Part shown: in pieces, positions 1-9,525 of the stretch
Layout of the letters: every line of letters starts with the position of its first letter
How positions within the stretch are numbered: the stretch's first letter is position 1
NCBI RefSeq assembly: GCF_014356525.2
Contig: NC_052516.1
Span: 24,816,070 to 24,880,069 of the forward strand
Length of the DNA stretch: 64,000 nucleotides
Direction: 5' to 3'
Source of the DNA: Nilaparvata lugens
Lineage: Eukaryota; Arthropoda; Insecta; Hemiptera; Delphacidae
The notes under the pieces: generated by a model
Databases searched by the model: none
What the model was told of the DNA's origin: nothing
Seen by the model: only the letters and a program-made list of their open reading frames with translations
Position numbers and translations under genes: made by a program

Positions 1-78
1 GCGGGAACACTAGCGCGTCAGGTGATCAATTCTCATAACGGCAAGGAAAGTTGTGTGAGTGCGCCACACCAGATTTTT
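1..78 (-). repeat. Fragment of the ~830-bp repeat (5' part)
   Basis: Reverse complement of ~32850-32927, including the ACTTTCCTTGCCGTTATG segment, with a 2-base insertion. It is cut by the window edge. Confidence 0.7.
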
Positions 79-1740
79 GATTATAGTTCTTATAGAATAA
101 GTTGAGAATTGACCCTCAATCTGATGAAGTTACAGCGTTGTCAAATTGTGTGAAATCGCAACTTCTTAAATTTGTTATCCAATCACAGAATTGTTTGCAG
201 AATAGCATTTCCGAAATCCCAGTCGTGCTATAGATGTTTCAGGGTTGAAGAATCAAGAGGAAATTCATTTTTTCATAATTGAGAACATTGTGAAAATATG
301 TTTTTCTTCTTAATATCACTTCTTTCAGAATTATTGGGTGTCGTAATAACAAGTGAGAATTTCATATGAAAATAACGTGGAGAATGTCTCATTTCTATTG
401 ATGTCTGCATCATACTATTTATCCGTCAATGTCGAGACATTTTGAGCAGAAAACATGACATTTTAGACGTGCTAAAGATTTTTTTGTTTTACGAGATAAG
501 TGTTTGGTGAAAACGAGGAAGTTTCTCAAAAAATTTATAGTCAAAAGTAGTCGGGAAATTGTATTTTGGTCTCAAGGGATTTCAAAGTTAAAAGAATGGA
601 TTCATTGTGTACTAAATTGTATGCTAAAGGCTGGCAATTTACTAGATATGTATAGTCGGAAGAACTATTTTGATCTCTAAGGAATTTTAAAGTTAGGTGA
701 GCAGCTTCATTTTATGCATTGTGCAGTTACTAAATGTTATGCTAGAGGCTGGCAATTTACTTATTTGGTTTGAATATTTTAACTACAAGTAGCTGGTCGC
801 AATAATAAAGGCTGTCATGCTTTGATTATTATTATAACAAGGTTGTCACTTGCACTGCTTATAATCATGTGGCTTGGATTCCATGGATATTCCAAGCATT
901 CTAAGGAAACTTATATCCGTAAATTTATACCAATGAATTAGTCTTATCACTGACATTTAAATCTAGTATTTCATTCCTATTGGATGTTAATGTTTAAATT
1001 ATATAGTAATTATATTTTGCATGCATCTCTATTTAACTGTAACACTGTATATTTGTACCGTATGGCTAGTCCGTGAACAAATAAAATGATTATCTATTTA
1101 ATATTAAAAAAGTCATATCAGAGAAACACTAGCCTATATTAGAATAAAATCAATGCTGTGATATATAGGCTATGTAGTCAGACAGAGACAGGGTCGGTCT
1201 GCCAAGATTGGAGTATTGCATTGTTAGATGGAACCGCTGGGTCAATAATCAGACCAATAATCCAGCGTAACCCTACCGTGCCTAACCTTACCTAACCCAA
1301 TCTTGCTCAAGGCTATCCTTGCTACATAACTAAGCTATTAATATAGAAGCTGTGGCTTGCATCTGGAAATAATTGCTTATCCAATCAGAAACTGTTCCAT
1401 TCTCGACGCTCTCCCAATCCACCGAGTAAACCAATTGCAAAATGAGACCGACATTGCTTGCTTGGTGTCTAGCCTTTCTTTCGAAAATGAGAAAATTCTC
1501 TATTATGTGGAGCTAGGACTTCAACGTCCTCTCTACTAATCAACCTCTAAATAATTTGTCTCTTTGGAGATTTACTCTCTTTTAGAGATTTGTTGATTCC
1601 ATGATCAGTTGAGATAATGATTTTGAGGATATGTAATTGAGATTTAATCAGTTGAGATGAGATAAAATGTTAAGATTCTCATTCTCCATGAAGAACATTA
1701 CAGAATTAAAGGTGATGGTTTCTTGATCCATTCCGAGCTG
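79..1740. other. No gene seen; AT-rich sequence
   Basis: No credible ORF, RNA gene or clear element end. There is a direct similarity between ~600-660 and ~690-750 (both carry ATGCTA.AGGCTGGCAATTTAC), suggesting a decayed short duplication. CCTAACCTTACCTAACCC at 1275-1298 only loosely resembles the insect telomere motif. Confidence 0.5.
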
Positions 1741-1743
1741 CTA

Positions 1744-1992
1744 TGTATTAGCACACTTTTTTCTATGTATTTAAACACGACATTCAGTCAAATATTGAGT
1801 TAATAATTAAAAACTTCTACTCACTTTTGTAAGTACTTTTGACCGTCTAGCGATCATTTTCAAGTCTGTTGAAAGGACGAAAGTAATTCGACAGAAGTCG
1901 AAAGTATTTCAGTCAGTAAGTGAAAGTTTTTAATTATTTACTCAATATTTGACTGCATGTCGTGTTTAAATACATAGAAAAAGTGTATTACA
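1744..1992. mobile_element. Foldback MITE (~250 bp)
   Basis: Arms of ~70 bp pair: left CTATGTATTTAAACACGACA and TCAAATATTGAGT, right ACTCAATATTTGA and TGTCGTGTTTAAATACATAG. The centre is a ~100-bp unique stretch. No ORF. Confidence 0.75.
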
Positions 1993-2084
1993 GAATTATT
2001 CATCAGTGACAATTATTCTCAAAACTCCACCATAGAATAGATGGAATAGATGGTAGCATAAACTGCAGTTGACCCTTAAACCAT

Positions 2085-2665
2085 ACGCCGTTTAGAGCTA
2101 CTAACTTCTTGTCGTGTGAGAATTATCCTTCCAATCTTAGTCAGTTAACTCCTGCAAACTTCCGTTGAGGAAATATATCATAACAATATGACGGAGATAG
2201 AAGTTGACCCTTAACTGACAAAATCGGATTTCACCACACACCCTTAAAGCTATACTTTAGACTAACTTGTCGTTTAAGAATTAACCGTCCAATATTGGTC
2301 AGTTGACTCCTGCAAATTTTCGTTAAGGAAATATATCATAACAATTTGACGGAGTTGATCCTCAACTGACAAAATCGGATTTCACCACACACCCTTAAAG
2401 CTACTTTAGACTAATTTATTTATTTGTCGTTTAAGAATTAACCGTCCAATATTGGTCAATTAACTCCTGCAAACTTTTGTTCAGGAAATATATAACAATA
2501 TGACGGAGTTGAACCTTAACTGGCAAAATCGGATTTCACCACACACCCCTAAATAAGCTACTTTAGACTAACTTGTCGTTCAAGAATATTAACCGTCCAA
2601 TATTGGTCAGTTGACTCCTGCAAACTTTCGTTCAGGAAATATAAAACAATATGACGGAGTTTTGT
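2085..2665. repeat. Tandem repeat, about four units of ~155 bp
   Basis: Units start near 2109, 2263, 2423 and 2572 with CTTGTCGTTTAAGAATTAAC. They contain ACTCCTGCAAACTTTCGTT and AAATCGGATTTCACCACACA. Spacing is 149-160 bp. Confidence 0.85.
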
Positions 2666-2866
2666 TCACTATAGAATCGAAAGAAGGCTAGTCTGTTGTA
2701 TGATGTGTTTATATTTTATTATAGTTTCTCCCAGCTGTGGGTTGATATAAATCATTATAGTCTAGTATTGAGGAACATATTTGTATTTCATATTAATAGT
2801 TATCATTGTCTACAGATGGAATTAAATAGAGAATGCATTTATTCAAATACTAATTAATATATAATT

Positions 2867-3213
2867 ATTATTTAACGAAAATCCTAAATAAATGGTGTAA
2901 ATCACCCCGAAGACATCTGCTACTGCAGACATTGACAACAGGTTTAACAGCTAGATGGAAATTCGATGAGAACTACTATCCAAAAATTATTTGCCAGCCC
3001 GGGAATCGAACTCGGTACCTCCCAATTGTCAGTCAGGAATGCTTACCCTTACACCAAACTGACAAAAGCATACTGACTTGAGAACTGTTATCCAGAGATT
3101 GTAGTTCTCATCGAATTTCCATCTAGCTGTTAACCCTCTTGTCAATGTCTGCAGTAGCAGAAGTCTTCGGGGTGATTTACACCATTTATTTAGGATTTTC
3201 GTTAAATAATAAT
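2867..3213. mobile_element. Foldback element enclosing a tRNA-like core
   Basis: Arms of ~110 bp (2867-2980 and 3095-3213) pair through AAATCCTAAATAAATGGTGT and GTCTGCAGTAGCAGA. They flank a 75-bp tRNA-like sequence at 2991-3065. Confidence 0.75.
2991..3065 (-). other. tRNA-like sequence (SINE head or tRNA pseudogene)
   Basis: Minus strand: TTGTCAG/CTGGCAA can form a 7-bp acceptor stem with one G-T pair. A-box-like TGGTGTAAGGGTAAGCA and B-box GAGTTCGATTCC are present. The anticodon arm does not fold cleanly, so it is not called as a working tRNA. Confidence 0.5.
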
Positions 3214-3239
3214 TATATAGTTATCATTGTCCTCAAAAT

Positions 3240-3400
3240 CCAGGGTTAGATGGACACGTTAAATTGTCGGTTCTAGCTGAGGTATGACAGTCGTAAGGCC
3301 CATTGACGGCGTTAATTATATATATTCAGGGAGGTGGGTCCTTCCTGCGAGGGACTTTCCACCAGCTAAAGCCATATACCGGTACGGATTTCTTTACTTT
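3240..3400 (+). repeat. SINE central-domain fragment
   Basis: GATGGACACGTTAAATTGTC followed by GGTTCTAGCTGAGGTATGAC resembles the body shared by the SINEs at 9.3 and 47.4 kb. No tRNA head is visible on this copy. Confidence 0.45.
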
Positions 3401-4003
3401 TTTGTTCCCAATGGAAATTCAAATAATAATATTATTATTATAATGATAATATCATCTCTCGTCCATCAAACAGCTGAATTATAAAAATCTGCTGTAAGTT
3501 ACAATCAATGCAATAAACTGTGATACTATAAAAAACAGATAAAAATACTCATGTTACTGACATACAATAACATCTTCCAAATTCATAACCTCTATTGATT
3601 TTTGGCAGTGTTCATGCTTCATGTAATTTAATTGATTGAAATTAAACAGGAGTGAATCACAAGGAATCAATGACAGATATCGAAATTTTTGTGTTGATAA
3701 TAATTGCTGTGAAAATTTTAGGTATGATAATTTTTATAATAGTCTTGAAGTTGAGAAAACAGAGAGAATATGGATGGCTTCTTGGTTTTTGAAAATTAAT
3801 TTTTGTAATATATTGTGATGGCATTGAAAATAAAATAGCTACCGTACTGGATTTTTGGTTCGTAGATCTTACTTTTTACTGTAATTAGATCGATTATGAT
3901 TGGTTTTGGAAGTTATTTCAAGATTGTTTGTGGAACTGATAGAATTCTTTAGAAACGCAAAGATGAATGATTTTCATTACAAAAAATTCACAAACTATCA
4001 GCT
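3401..4003. other. No gene seen; AT-rich
   Basis: Only short chance ORFs and a few ATT-rich simple stretches. Confidence 0.5.
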
Positions 4004-4190
4004 GAATAAATTCATTTTATTTGATAATTTATTTCAAAAACGACTAAGCTAGGAAAGTTCAATTTGGTTTATAGCTATAATAATATCATATAAACCAATT
4101 ATAGCTTATAGCTATTATATCTATGAACCGAATTTGAACTTTCCTAGTTCAGTCGTTCTTGAAATAAATTATTAAATAAAATGAATTCAT
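4004..4190. mobile_element. Foldback MITE (~187 bp)
   Basis: Arms pair through TTCATTTTATTTGATAATTT / AAATTATTAAATAAAATGAA and AGCTAGGAAAGTTCAATTTG / AATTTGAACTTTCCTAGTT. The centre is TATAGCTATAATA-rich. Confidence 0.75.
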
Positions 4191-4647
4191 TGAATAAATG
4201 TATTCTATTTCTTCTTTATCGCATTTTTATTGTTGAATAAGGACATATCACTAATCTAATCTTTCACTAATCGACAATAACACGGAATTGATGTAAGAGT
4301 GCTAAATTTGTAATTGACGCTTTCAAAAAAGAAGAGCTCTCTGATTGGTCAATGGACTAATAGCACACAACCAATAGAGCAGCTTGGAGGTGAGCAGCTT
4401 GAGAATGTCACGTGCATGTCATTGTCCAATGAGACGGCATGTGGCTTGCATTAGCTTAGTCCACTCCCATATTGTCAGATCGCTCAAGTTAGCTTTGCCT
4501 CATTATGATAGAATAAATTTCATTAGTATTTTTTGTATTCTTAGATACAATGTTTTGTAATAATATTATGTTGTGCGAAATAAATTATTTTTGAATTAAA
4601 ATTGAATTTCCTTCACTATTTCAACGTGAAAAAAGGATATTATTTTT
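4191..4647. other. No gene seen; CCAAT/E-box-containing stretch
   Basis: 4335-4475 is GC-richer, with TGATTGGTCAATGG, CACGTG and GTCCAATGAG and a weak inverted arrangement (TGGACTAAT ... TTAGTCCA). It could be a decayed MITE or a promoter. Undecided. Confidence 0.3.
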
Positions 4648-5324
4648 CAAATTTAAAATAATTGTGCAGTTTCATTGTGATATGATGTTCAAGCAGTAAT
4701 TATTGATATAAATTTACATTCTAGGAGAATTACCCTGGCCAAAGTGGGTCTAGAGTATTGGGCCTAGAGGCTCCAAATTTTCAAATCCGATCTTGTTTAT
4801 GTAGTTGAATAAGTCTGTAACTGTTGGCTATACTAATGCGCTGTATCTGAGACGTTTACTTACCATTCTATGAGAAGTATATAATATTATTGATCTAGCA
4901 TTCAAAGTTTATTCTAAGAAACTATAACATATTTACACATTTAGAAGTTTTACCTCCAGTTTTAAACTCTGAGAAGGTTGTAGGAAGACTAAGAGAACAC
5001 TGAAACAAAATAACTGCTTGGATTTCCACCTATGAGCTTCGTTAGACTCGTTCGTTGTTTCTTGTTACATTCATTACGTTCAATGAGACCAGTTTTACAA
5101 CTGTTATAAAAATGCAAAGCGATTCTCATGCAAACAACTATTGAAGTAAAATAATCGAGATATAACTAGGTACTTATTCATTGATGAGAAACATTAATGA
5201 AAATCCTAATGGCTCGATAGAAGGAAAAGTTATTTCTGTGTTGAAATTACTATGGTCAATAACATTATTTCTCTGTTTTGACAATAAATCCAATTCCATA
5301 AAAAAATAGTTATTTGTGCAACTA

Positions 5325-5426
5325 GTGCGCAAAGTGACAGTTTGCTGCACCTAAAGAAACGTTTACGCCCGAGCCATAGGCGAGGGCGGAATGATTTCTT
5401 GAGTGCAGCAGAGGAACTTTGCGCAC
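5325..5426. repeat. Internal 102-bp hairpin, arm A
   Basis: Starts GTGCGCAAAGT and ends ACTTTGCGCAC, with further pairing TTGCTGCAC / GTGCAGCA and a GC-rich loop region CCCGAGCCATAGGCGAGGGC. Confidence 0.8.
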
Positions 5427-5557
5427 GTATTTCACATTAAATTTTCCCTACAGTTACTATTGAATATGAAAAGTGGGTAATTATGGGTAAAATTGCTTGA
5501 AATCCATCAAATGTTTGTGTGTGTGATGCTGTTATTAATAAAAACCTTAATTTATTG

Positions 5558-5638
5558 TCAAATTTGATAATGTAGTAGTGTTTGAATGGCGGGGCGGCTG
5601 TCACTCATGTCGCTGTCCTCGGTGTCCTTGTTGTCCAT
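5558..5638 (-). CDS. Mirror copy of the GC-rich mini-ORF (26 codons)
   Basis: Same first 24 residues as the ORF at 5818-5892, then QI before TGA because one base differs (TATCAA versus TATTAA). Conservation is expected from arm identity alone and does not prove coding. Confidence 0.25.
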   Translation of the reverse strand: MDNKDTEDSDMSDSRPAIQTLLHYQI

Positions 5639-5817
5639 CGTTATTATTATAATAACAGTCACTGTTACCAAATTAATTTTGATTTTGCTGCACTGGTGCT
5701 CCATATAACCTACTAACTATTCATGGCAACACAAAATAGTTAGTAGGTTATATGGAGCACCAGTGCAGCAAAATCAAAATTAATTTGGTAACAGTGACTG
5801 TTATTATAATAATAACG

Positions 5818-5892
5818 ATGGACAACAAGGACACCGAGGACAGCGACATGAGTGACAGCCGCCCCGCCATTCAAACACTACTACATTATTAA
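5818..5892 (+). CDS. GC-rich 24-codon ORF in the right arm of the large palindrome
   Basis: ATG to TAA encodes MDNKDTEDSDMSDSRPAIQ plus five residues (TLLHY). GC content is far above the flanks and the peptide is strongly acidic at its start. It may be the first exon of a captured gene or a transposon ORF start. An identical copy sits in the other arm at 5558-5638 on the minus strand, two residues longer. Confidence 0.25.
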   Translation: MDNKDTEDSDMSDSRPAIQTLLHY

Positions 5893-6029
5893 ATTTGACA
5901 ATAAATTAAGGTTTTTATTAATAACAGCATCACACACACAACCATTTGATGGATTTCAAGCAATTTTACCCATAATTACCCACTTTTCATATTCAATAGT
6001 AACTGTAGGGAAAATTTAATGTGAAATAC

Positions 6030-6131
6030 GTGCGCAAAGTTCCTCTGCTGCACTCAAGAAATCATTCCGCCCTCGCCTATGGCTCGGGCGTAAACGTTTC
6101 TTTCGGTGCAGCAAACTGTCACTTTGCGCAC
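6030..6131. repeat. Internal 102-bp hairpin, arm B
   Basis: Mirror copy of the hairpin at 5325-5426, with one notable change (CTTTCGGTGCAGC versus CTTTAGGTGCAGC in the same orientation). Confidence 0.8.
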
Positions 6132-7308
6132 TAGTTGCACAAATAACTATTTTTTTATGGATTGGATTTATTGTCAAAACAGAGAAATAATGTTATTGAC
6201 CATAGTAATTTCAACACAGAAATAACTTTTCCTTCTATCGAGCCATTAGGATTTTCATTAATGTTTCTCATCAATGAATAAGTACCTAGTTATATCTCGA
6301 TTATTATACTTCAATAGTTGTTTGCATGAGAATCGCTTTGCATTTTTATAACAGTTGTAAAACTGGTCTCATTGAACGTAATGAATGTAACAAGAAACAA
6401 CGAACGAGTCTAACGAAGCTCACAAGTGGAAATCCAAGCAGTTATTTTGTTTCAGTGTTCTCTTAGTCTTCCTACAACCTTCTCAGAGTTTAAAACTGAA
6501 GGTAAAACTTCTAAATGTGTAATATGTTGTAGTTTCTTAGAATAAACTTTGAATGCTAGATCAATTATATACTTTTAATAGAATGGTAAGTAACGTCTCA
6601 GTTACAGCGCAATAGTATAGCTATCAGTTACAGACTTATTCAACTACAAAAACAAGATCGGATTTCAAATTTGGAGCCTCTAGGCCCAATACTTTATCTG
6701 CCTCGACTCTGGCCAGGGTAATTCTCCTAGAATGTAAATTATTTATATCAATAATCACTGCTTGAACATCATATCACAATGAAACTGCACAATTATTTCA
6801 AATTTAAAATAATTGTGCAGTTTCATTGTGATATGATGTTCAAGCAGTGATTATTGATATAAATTTACATTCTAGGAGAATTACCCTGGCCAGAGTCGAG
6901 GCAGATAAAGTATTGGGCCTAGAGGCTCCAAATTTTGAAATCCGATCTTGTTTTTGTAGTTGAATAAGTCTGTAACTGATAGCTATACTATTGCGCTGTA
7001 ACTGAGACGTTTACTTACCATTCTATTAAAAGTATATAATTGATCTAGCATTCAAAGTTTATTCTAAGAAACTACAACATATTTACACATTTAGAAGTTT
7101 TACCTCCAGTTTTAAACTCTGAGAAGGTTGTAGGAAGACTAAGAGAACACTGAAACAAAATAACTGCTTGGATTTCCACCTGTGAGCTTCGTTAGACTCG
7201 TTCGTTGTTTCTTGTTACATTCATTACGTTCAATGAGACCAGTTTTTCAACAACTGTTATAAAAATGCAAAGCGATTCTCATGCAAACAACTATTGAAGT
7301 AAAATAAT

Positions 7309-7692
7309 GGGGAAATAACATCACGATATGGAGACATCATCAAAAATATAATATTCTATTGAAAATACCTCCCACGTTTTTGTATAAGAAGTGAAAACGA
7401 TGAATGAATGAATTTGTCAAACTCAGTGGGAAGATCAAAAGTCTCAATGGAGGTTCCTTGAAATGAGAGGCCAATTAAAAATGTCAAACCTCAGAGCATC
7501 TGACTTCTTAGAGCACGTGTTAATGTTGTGTTTTAGTGTAGGTGTTTCTGTTGAATGGGGGAGTTGAAAAATTAGACTCTTCCATGAAAGCATTCAGAAA
7601 CCCACAGTTTTTAGTGTTTTATCAGTCACTTTGGCCGCTCAAATATAACAAATAATATAACAACCAGAAGGAACTTAGAAAGATTTCAGTTC
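7309..7692. other. No gene seen
   Basis: Begins exactly where arm C loses similarity to arm A (ATAATGGGG versus ATAATCGAG). No ORF or recognisable repeat. Confidence 0.5.
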
Positions 7693-7878
7693 CTTAATCC
7701 CCGCACACACACATCGATTTTTGTTCGTACGATATTTTGCCGTCCTTATGAATTCTATCAGATTAAATGAAACTTGACAAACATAATCTGTTTGAAATCA
7801 TCCGTTCAATCTAATGGAATTTATAAGGACGGCAAAGTACCGTACGAACAAAAATTTATGTGTGTGTGCGGGGTTTTA
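7693..7878. mobile_element. Foldback MITE, CCCCGCACACACA family, copy 1
   Basis: Terminal arms CCCCGCACACACACATCG / ATGTGTGTGTGCGGGG and inner arms TTTGCCGTCCTTATGAATTC / AATTTATAAGGACGGCAAAG. Other copies: 58.77-59.63, 59.63-59.82 and 62.53-62.70 kb. Confidence 0.8.
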
Positions 7879-8009
7879 GGGCTAAGCCCTTATGCTATCT
7901 TCTCTCTATGATTTTATTGAGTAGGCCTACACTAATAGTTTGATAGAAATGCAACCATGGGAATTTGAATAGACAAAACAAAATGATTTGATGAATAATA
8001 AAGGTCAAG

Positions 8010-8178
8010 AAACATGGGGCGTTTTTGCACTGGAAGCGGACGAGTCGGCAGGGCAGGAAGCTCTCCGATTGGTTGATTATCAGCTGATTCCTGAATGCCA
8101 ACCCAATCAGCCAAACGGACAGCTTTGTGTCCTGCTGACTCGTCCACCGCCAGTACAAAACACCTGAAAAAACGCTTC
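8010..8178. mobile_element. Foldback MITE (~170 bp)
   Basis: Inverted arms GCACTGGAAGCGGACGAGTC / GACTCGTCCACCGCCAGTAC, continuing through CGATTGGTTGATTATCAGCT. GC-rich arms explain the small minus-strand ORFs here. Confidence 0.75.
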
Positions 8179-8330
8179 ATGTGGCTTGGCCCTGAGAAAA
8201 TTGAATTCTCCAAAGTTGGTGAAGTATAATGAATGGAGTGGTAGTGAATTAAATGAAGTTATACTATTGAACTATTCCATTCTATTCATTTTATAGAATA
8301 GTAATAATAATAGCCTAATCCTATAATATT

Positions 8331-8706
8331 AAGCGAGCAATTTCTGTATATTATCTGGTTATTTATGTTCAACGGATCTCGAAAACGGCTCCAACGGTTT
8401 TCACGAGATTTGGGACGTAGTAGGTTTATGATATAAAAATTCAATTGCACTAGGACTTATCCTTGGAAAACTCGCTGAACGAAATTAAAAGGATAATTCA
8501 GCTGAAACTTTCTTCGTCTGTGGATAGTAAAAAGTGAGTGAGTGATTCTGTGGAAAATCAAAATATCGCATCCCCGAAATTCATAAACTGACGTATAGCC
8601 AGCTGTAAAATATAAACACGATCATTTTAGAGAATAGTGTTCTGTTAATCAATAAATAAAAATAACAAACGAAGCTCGGTGCCCCGATGTTAATAATAAT
8701 AATAAT
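8331..8706 (+). repeat. ~720-bp repeat family, internally deleted copy
   Basis: Shares the start AGCGAGCAATTTCTGTA, the ATCTCGAAAACGGCTCCAAC segment and the end AATAAC.AACGAAGCTCGGTGCC with the fuller copies at 31935-32663 and 39340-40060. The middle is missing. Confidence 0.75.
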
Positions 8707-8800
8707 ATTCGTATGACTTTTCTTAGTGGGGAGGTTCCTGACGGAAGTTCCACATCTCCTCAATAATTATATCATTCCAGTCGTTGAAGGTCCTAACGAC

Positions 8801-9277
8801 TGTCATTGACCGAGCGAAGTAAGGTCTAAGATTCAAGTCGACGGTTTGGCATTTCTCTTAATGTTCAAATGTTTGAATGTTTATATGTTTTTATGTTGCG
8901 CATTTACGGCGAAACGCGGTAATAGACTTTCATGAAATTTGACAGGTATTGCATTTTGCATTTCCAAGGATAATATAAAAGGGAAAAGGGCCTCCTTCAT
9001 ACGCCAATATTACCGTAAAATCAGACTATAGAATTATCCATCATAAATCAGCTGTCTAGTGGACTAGACATCAACGTTAGTAGACAGTTGACTATAATAC
9101 TACCCGTTCAAGAACATCGAACATCTTGAAAATTGTATCTTTCCATCAACGTTGTAGACAGTTGCAGCCAGACCTGATAACAGCGCTCACACTCACATCC
9201 CAGGACGACACGTCACGTTACGATAGGACAGAAATCTCTATATTTATTTAGGATTTTTTCTAGACATTTTAAATTGA
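8801..9277. repeat. Unclassified repeat-like stretch starting GACCGAGCGAAG
   Basis: The TTGACCGAGCG start resembles the ends of the inverted pair at 19.27/20.70 kb, and the text (GTAATAGACTTTCATGAAAT) reads like repeat sequence. No ORF. Boundaries uncertain. Confidence 0.35.
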
Positions 9278-9506
9278 TGAATTATTTATTTATTTTTGAG
9301 AAAACATAACAACAGGTCAATGTAACTTACTAAGCGCGAGGTCTACTGTTCACAGAACTACTAGTACTTTAGCCGGGACCGACAGTTTAACGTGCCCATC
9401 CGATAACACGAGAGTGACCTGTTCAAAAACTTTTGGTGATGACCAGGGAACTCTAGGCTGCTACGCAAGCACTCTATCCACTAGACCACGGATCACTCCA
9501 TGAATT
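9278..9506 (-). mobile_element. tRNA-derived SINE in the 3' flank of the secreted-protein gene
   Basis: Minus strand: tRNA-like head with A-box-like TGGTCTAGTGGATAGAG, then a body containing CGGATGGGCACGTTAAACTG and TCGGTCCCGGCT, then an AATA-type tail. The body segment is shared with the SINEs near 22.1 and 47.4 kb and with 3243-3275, though the heads differ. A fragment of the 3' part recurs near 28160-28200. Confidence 0.65.
9285..9294 (-). terminator. Overlapping AATAAA signals, probable polyadenylation site
   Basis: Two overlapping AATAAA hexamers on the minus strand lie ~235 bases after the stop codon. They belong to the AATAAATAAATAA tail of the SINE at 9278-9506, so the SINE may provide the gene's 3' end. 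Confidence 0.4.
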
Positions 9507-9525
9507 GAAATAAAAAGAGAACACT

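Larger units (their letters stand above)
4648..7308. repeat. Giant three-armed inverted repeat
   Basis: Arm A (4648-5720, +) and arm B (5736-6802, -) are near-identical inverted copies around a 15-base spacer. Arm C (6803-7308, +) repeats the first ~500 bases of arm A and directly abuts arm B, giving a second palindrome centred at ~6802. Arms B and C share variants absent from A (GAGTCGAGGCAGATAAAG), so C was copied from B or its sister. Each full arm holds a 102-bp hairpin and a GC-rich mini-ORF. Confidence 0.9.

Noticed and set aside
1275..1298. CCTAACCTTACCTAACCC as an interstitial telomere tract
   Set aside because: Too short and imperfect for the insect TTAGG repeat.
1744..1992. CRISPR-like or regularly spaced repeats
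   Set aside because: The repeats here and elsewhere are inverted or tandem eukaryotic repeats; no short direct repeats with unique equal spacers were seen.
2991..3065. Functional tRNA gene
   Set aside because: Acceptor stem and boxes are present but the anticodon arm does not fold properly; better explained as a SINE head or pseudogene.
7895..8213. Two overlapping minus-strand ORFs of 87 and 93 codons
   Set aside because: They fall on a foldback MITE whose GC-rich arms explain the openness.
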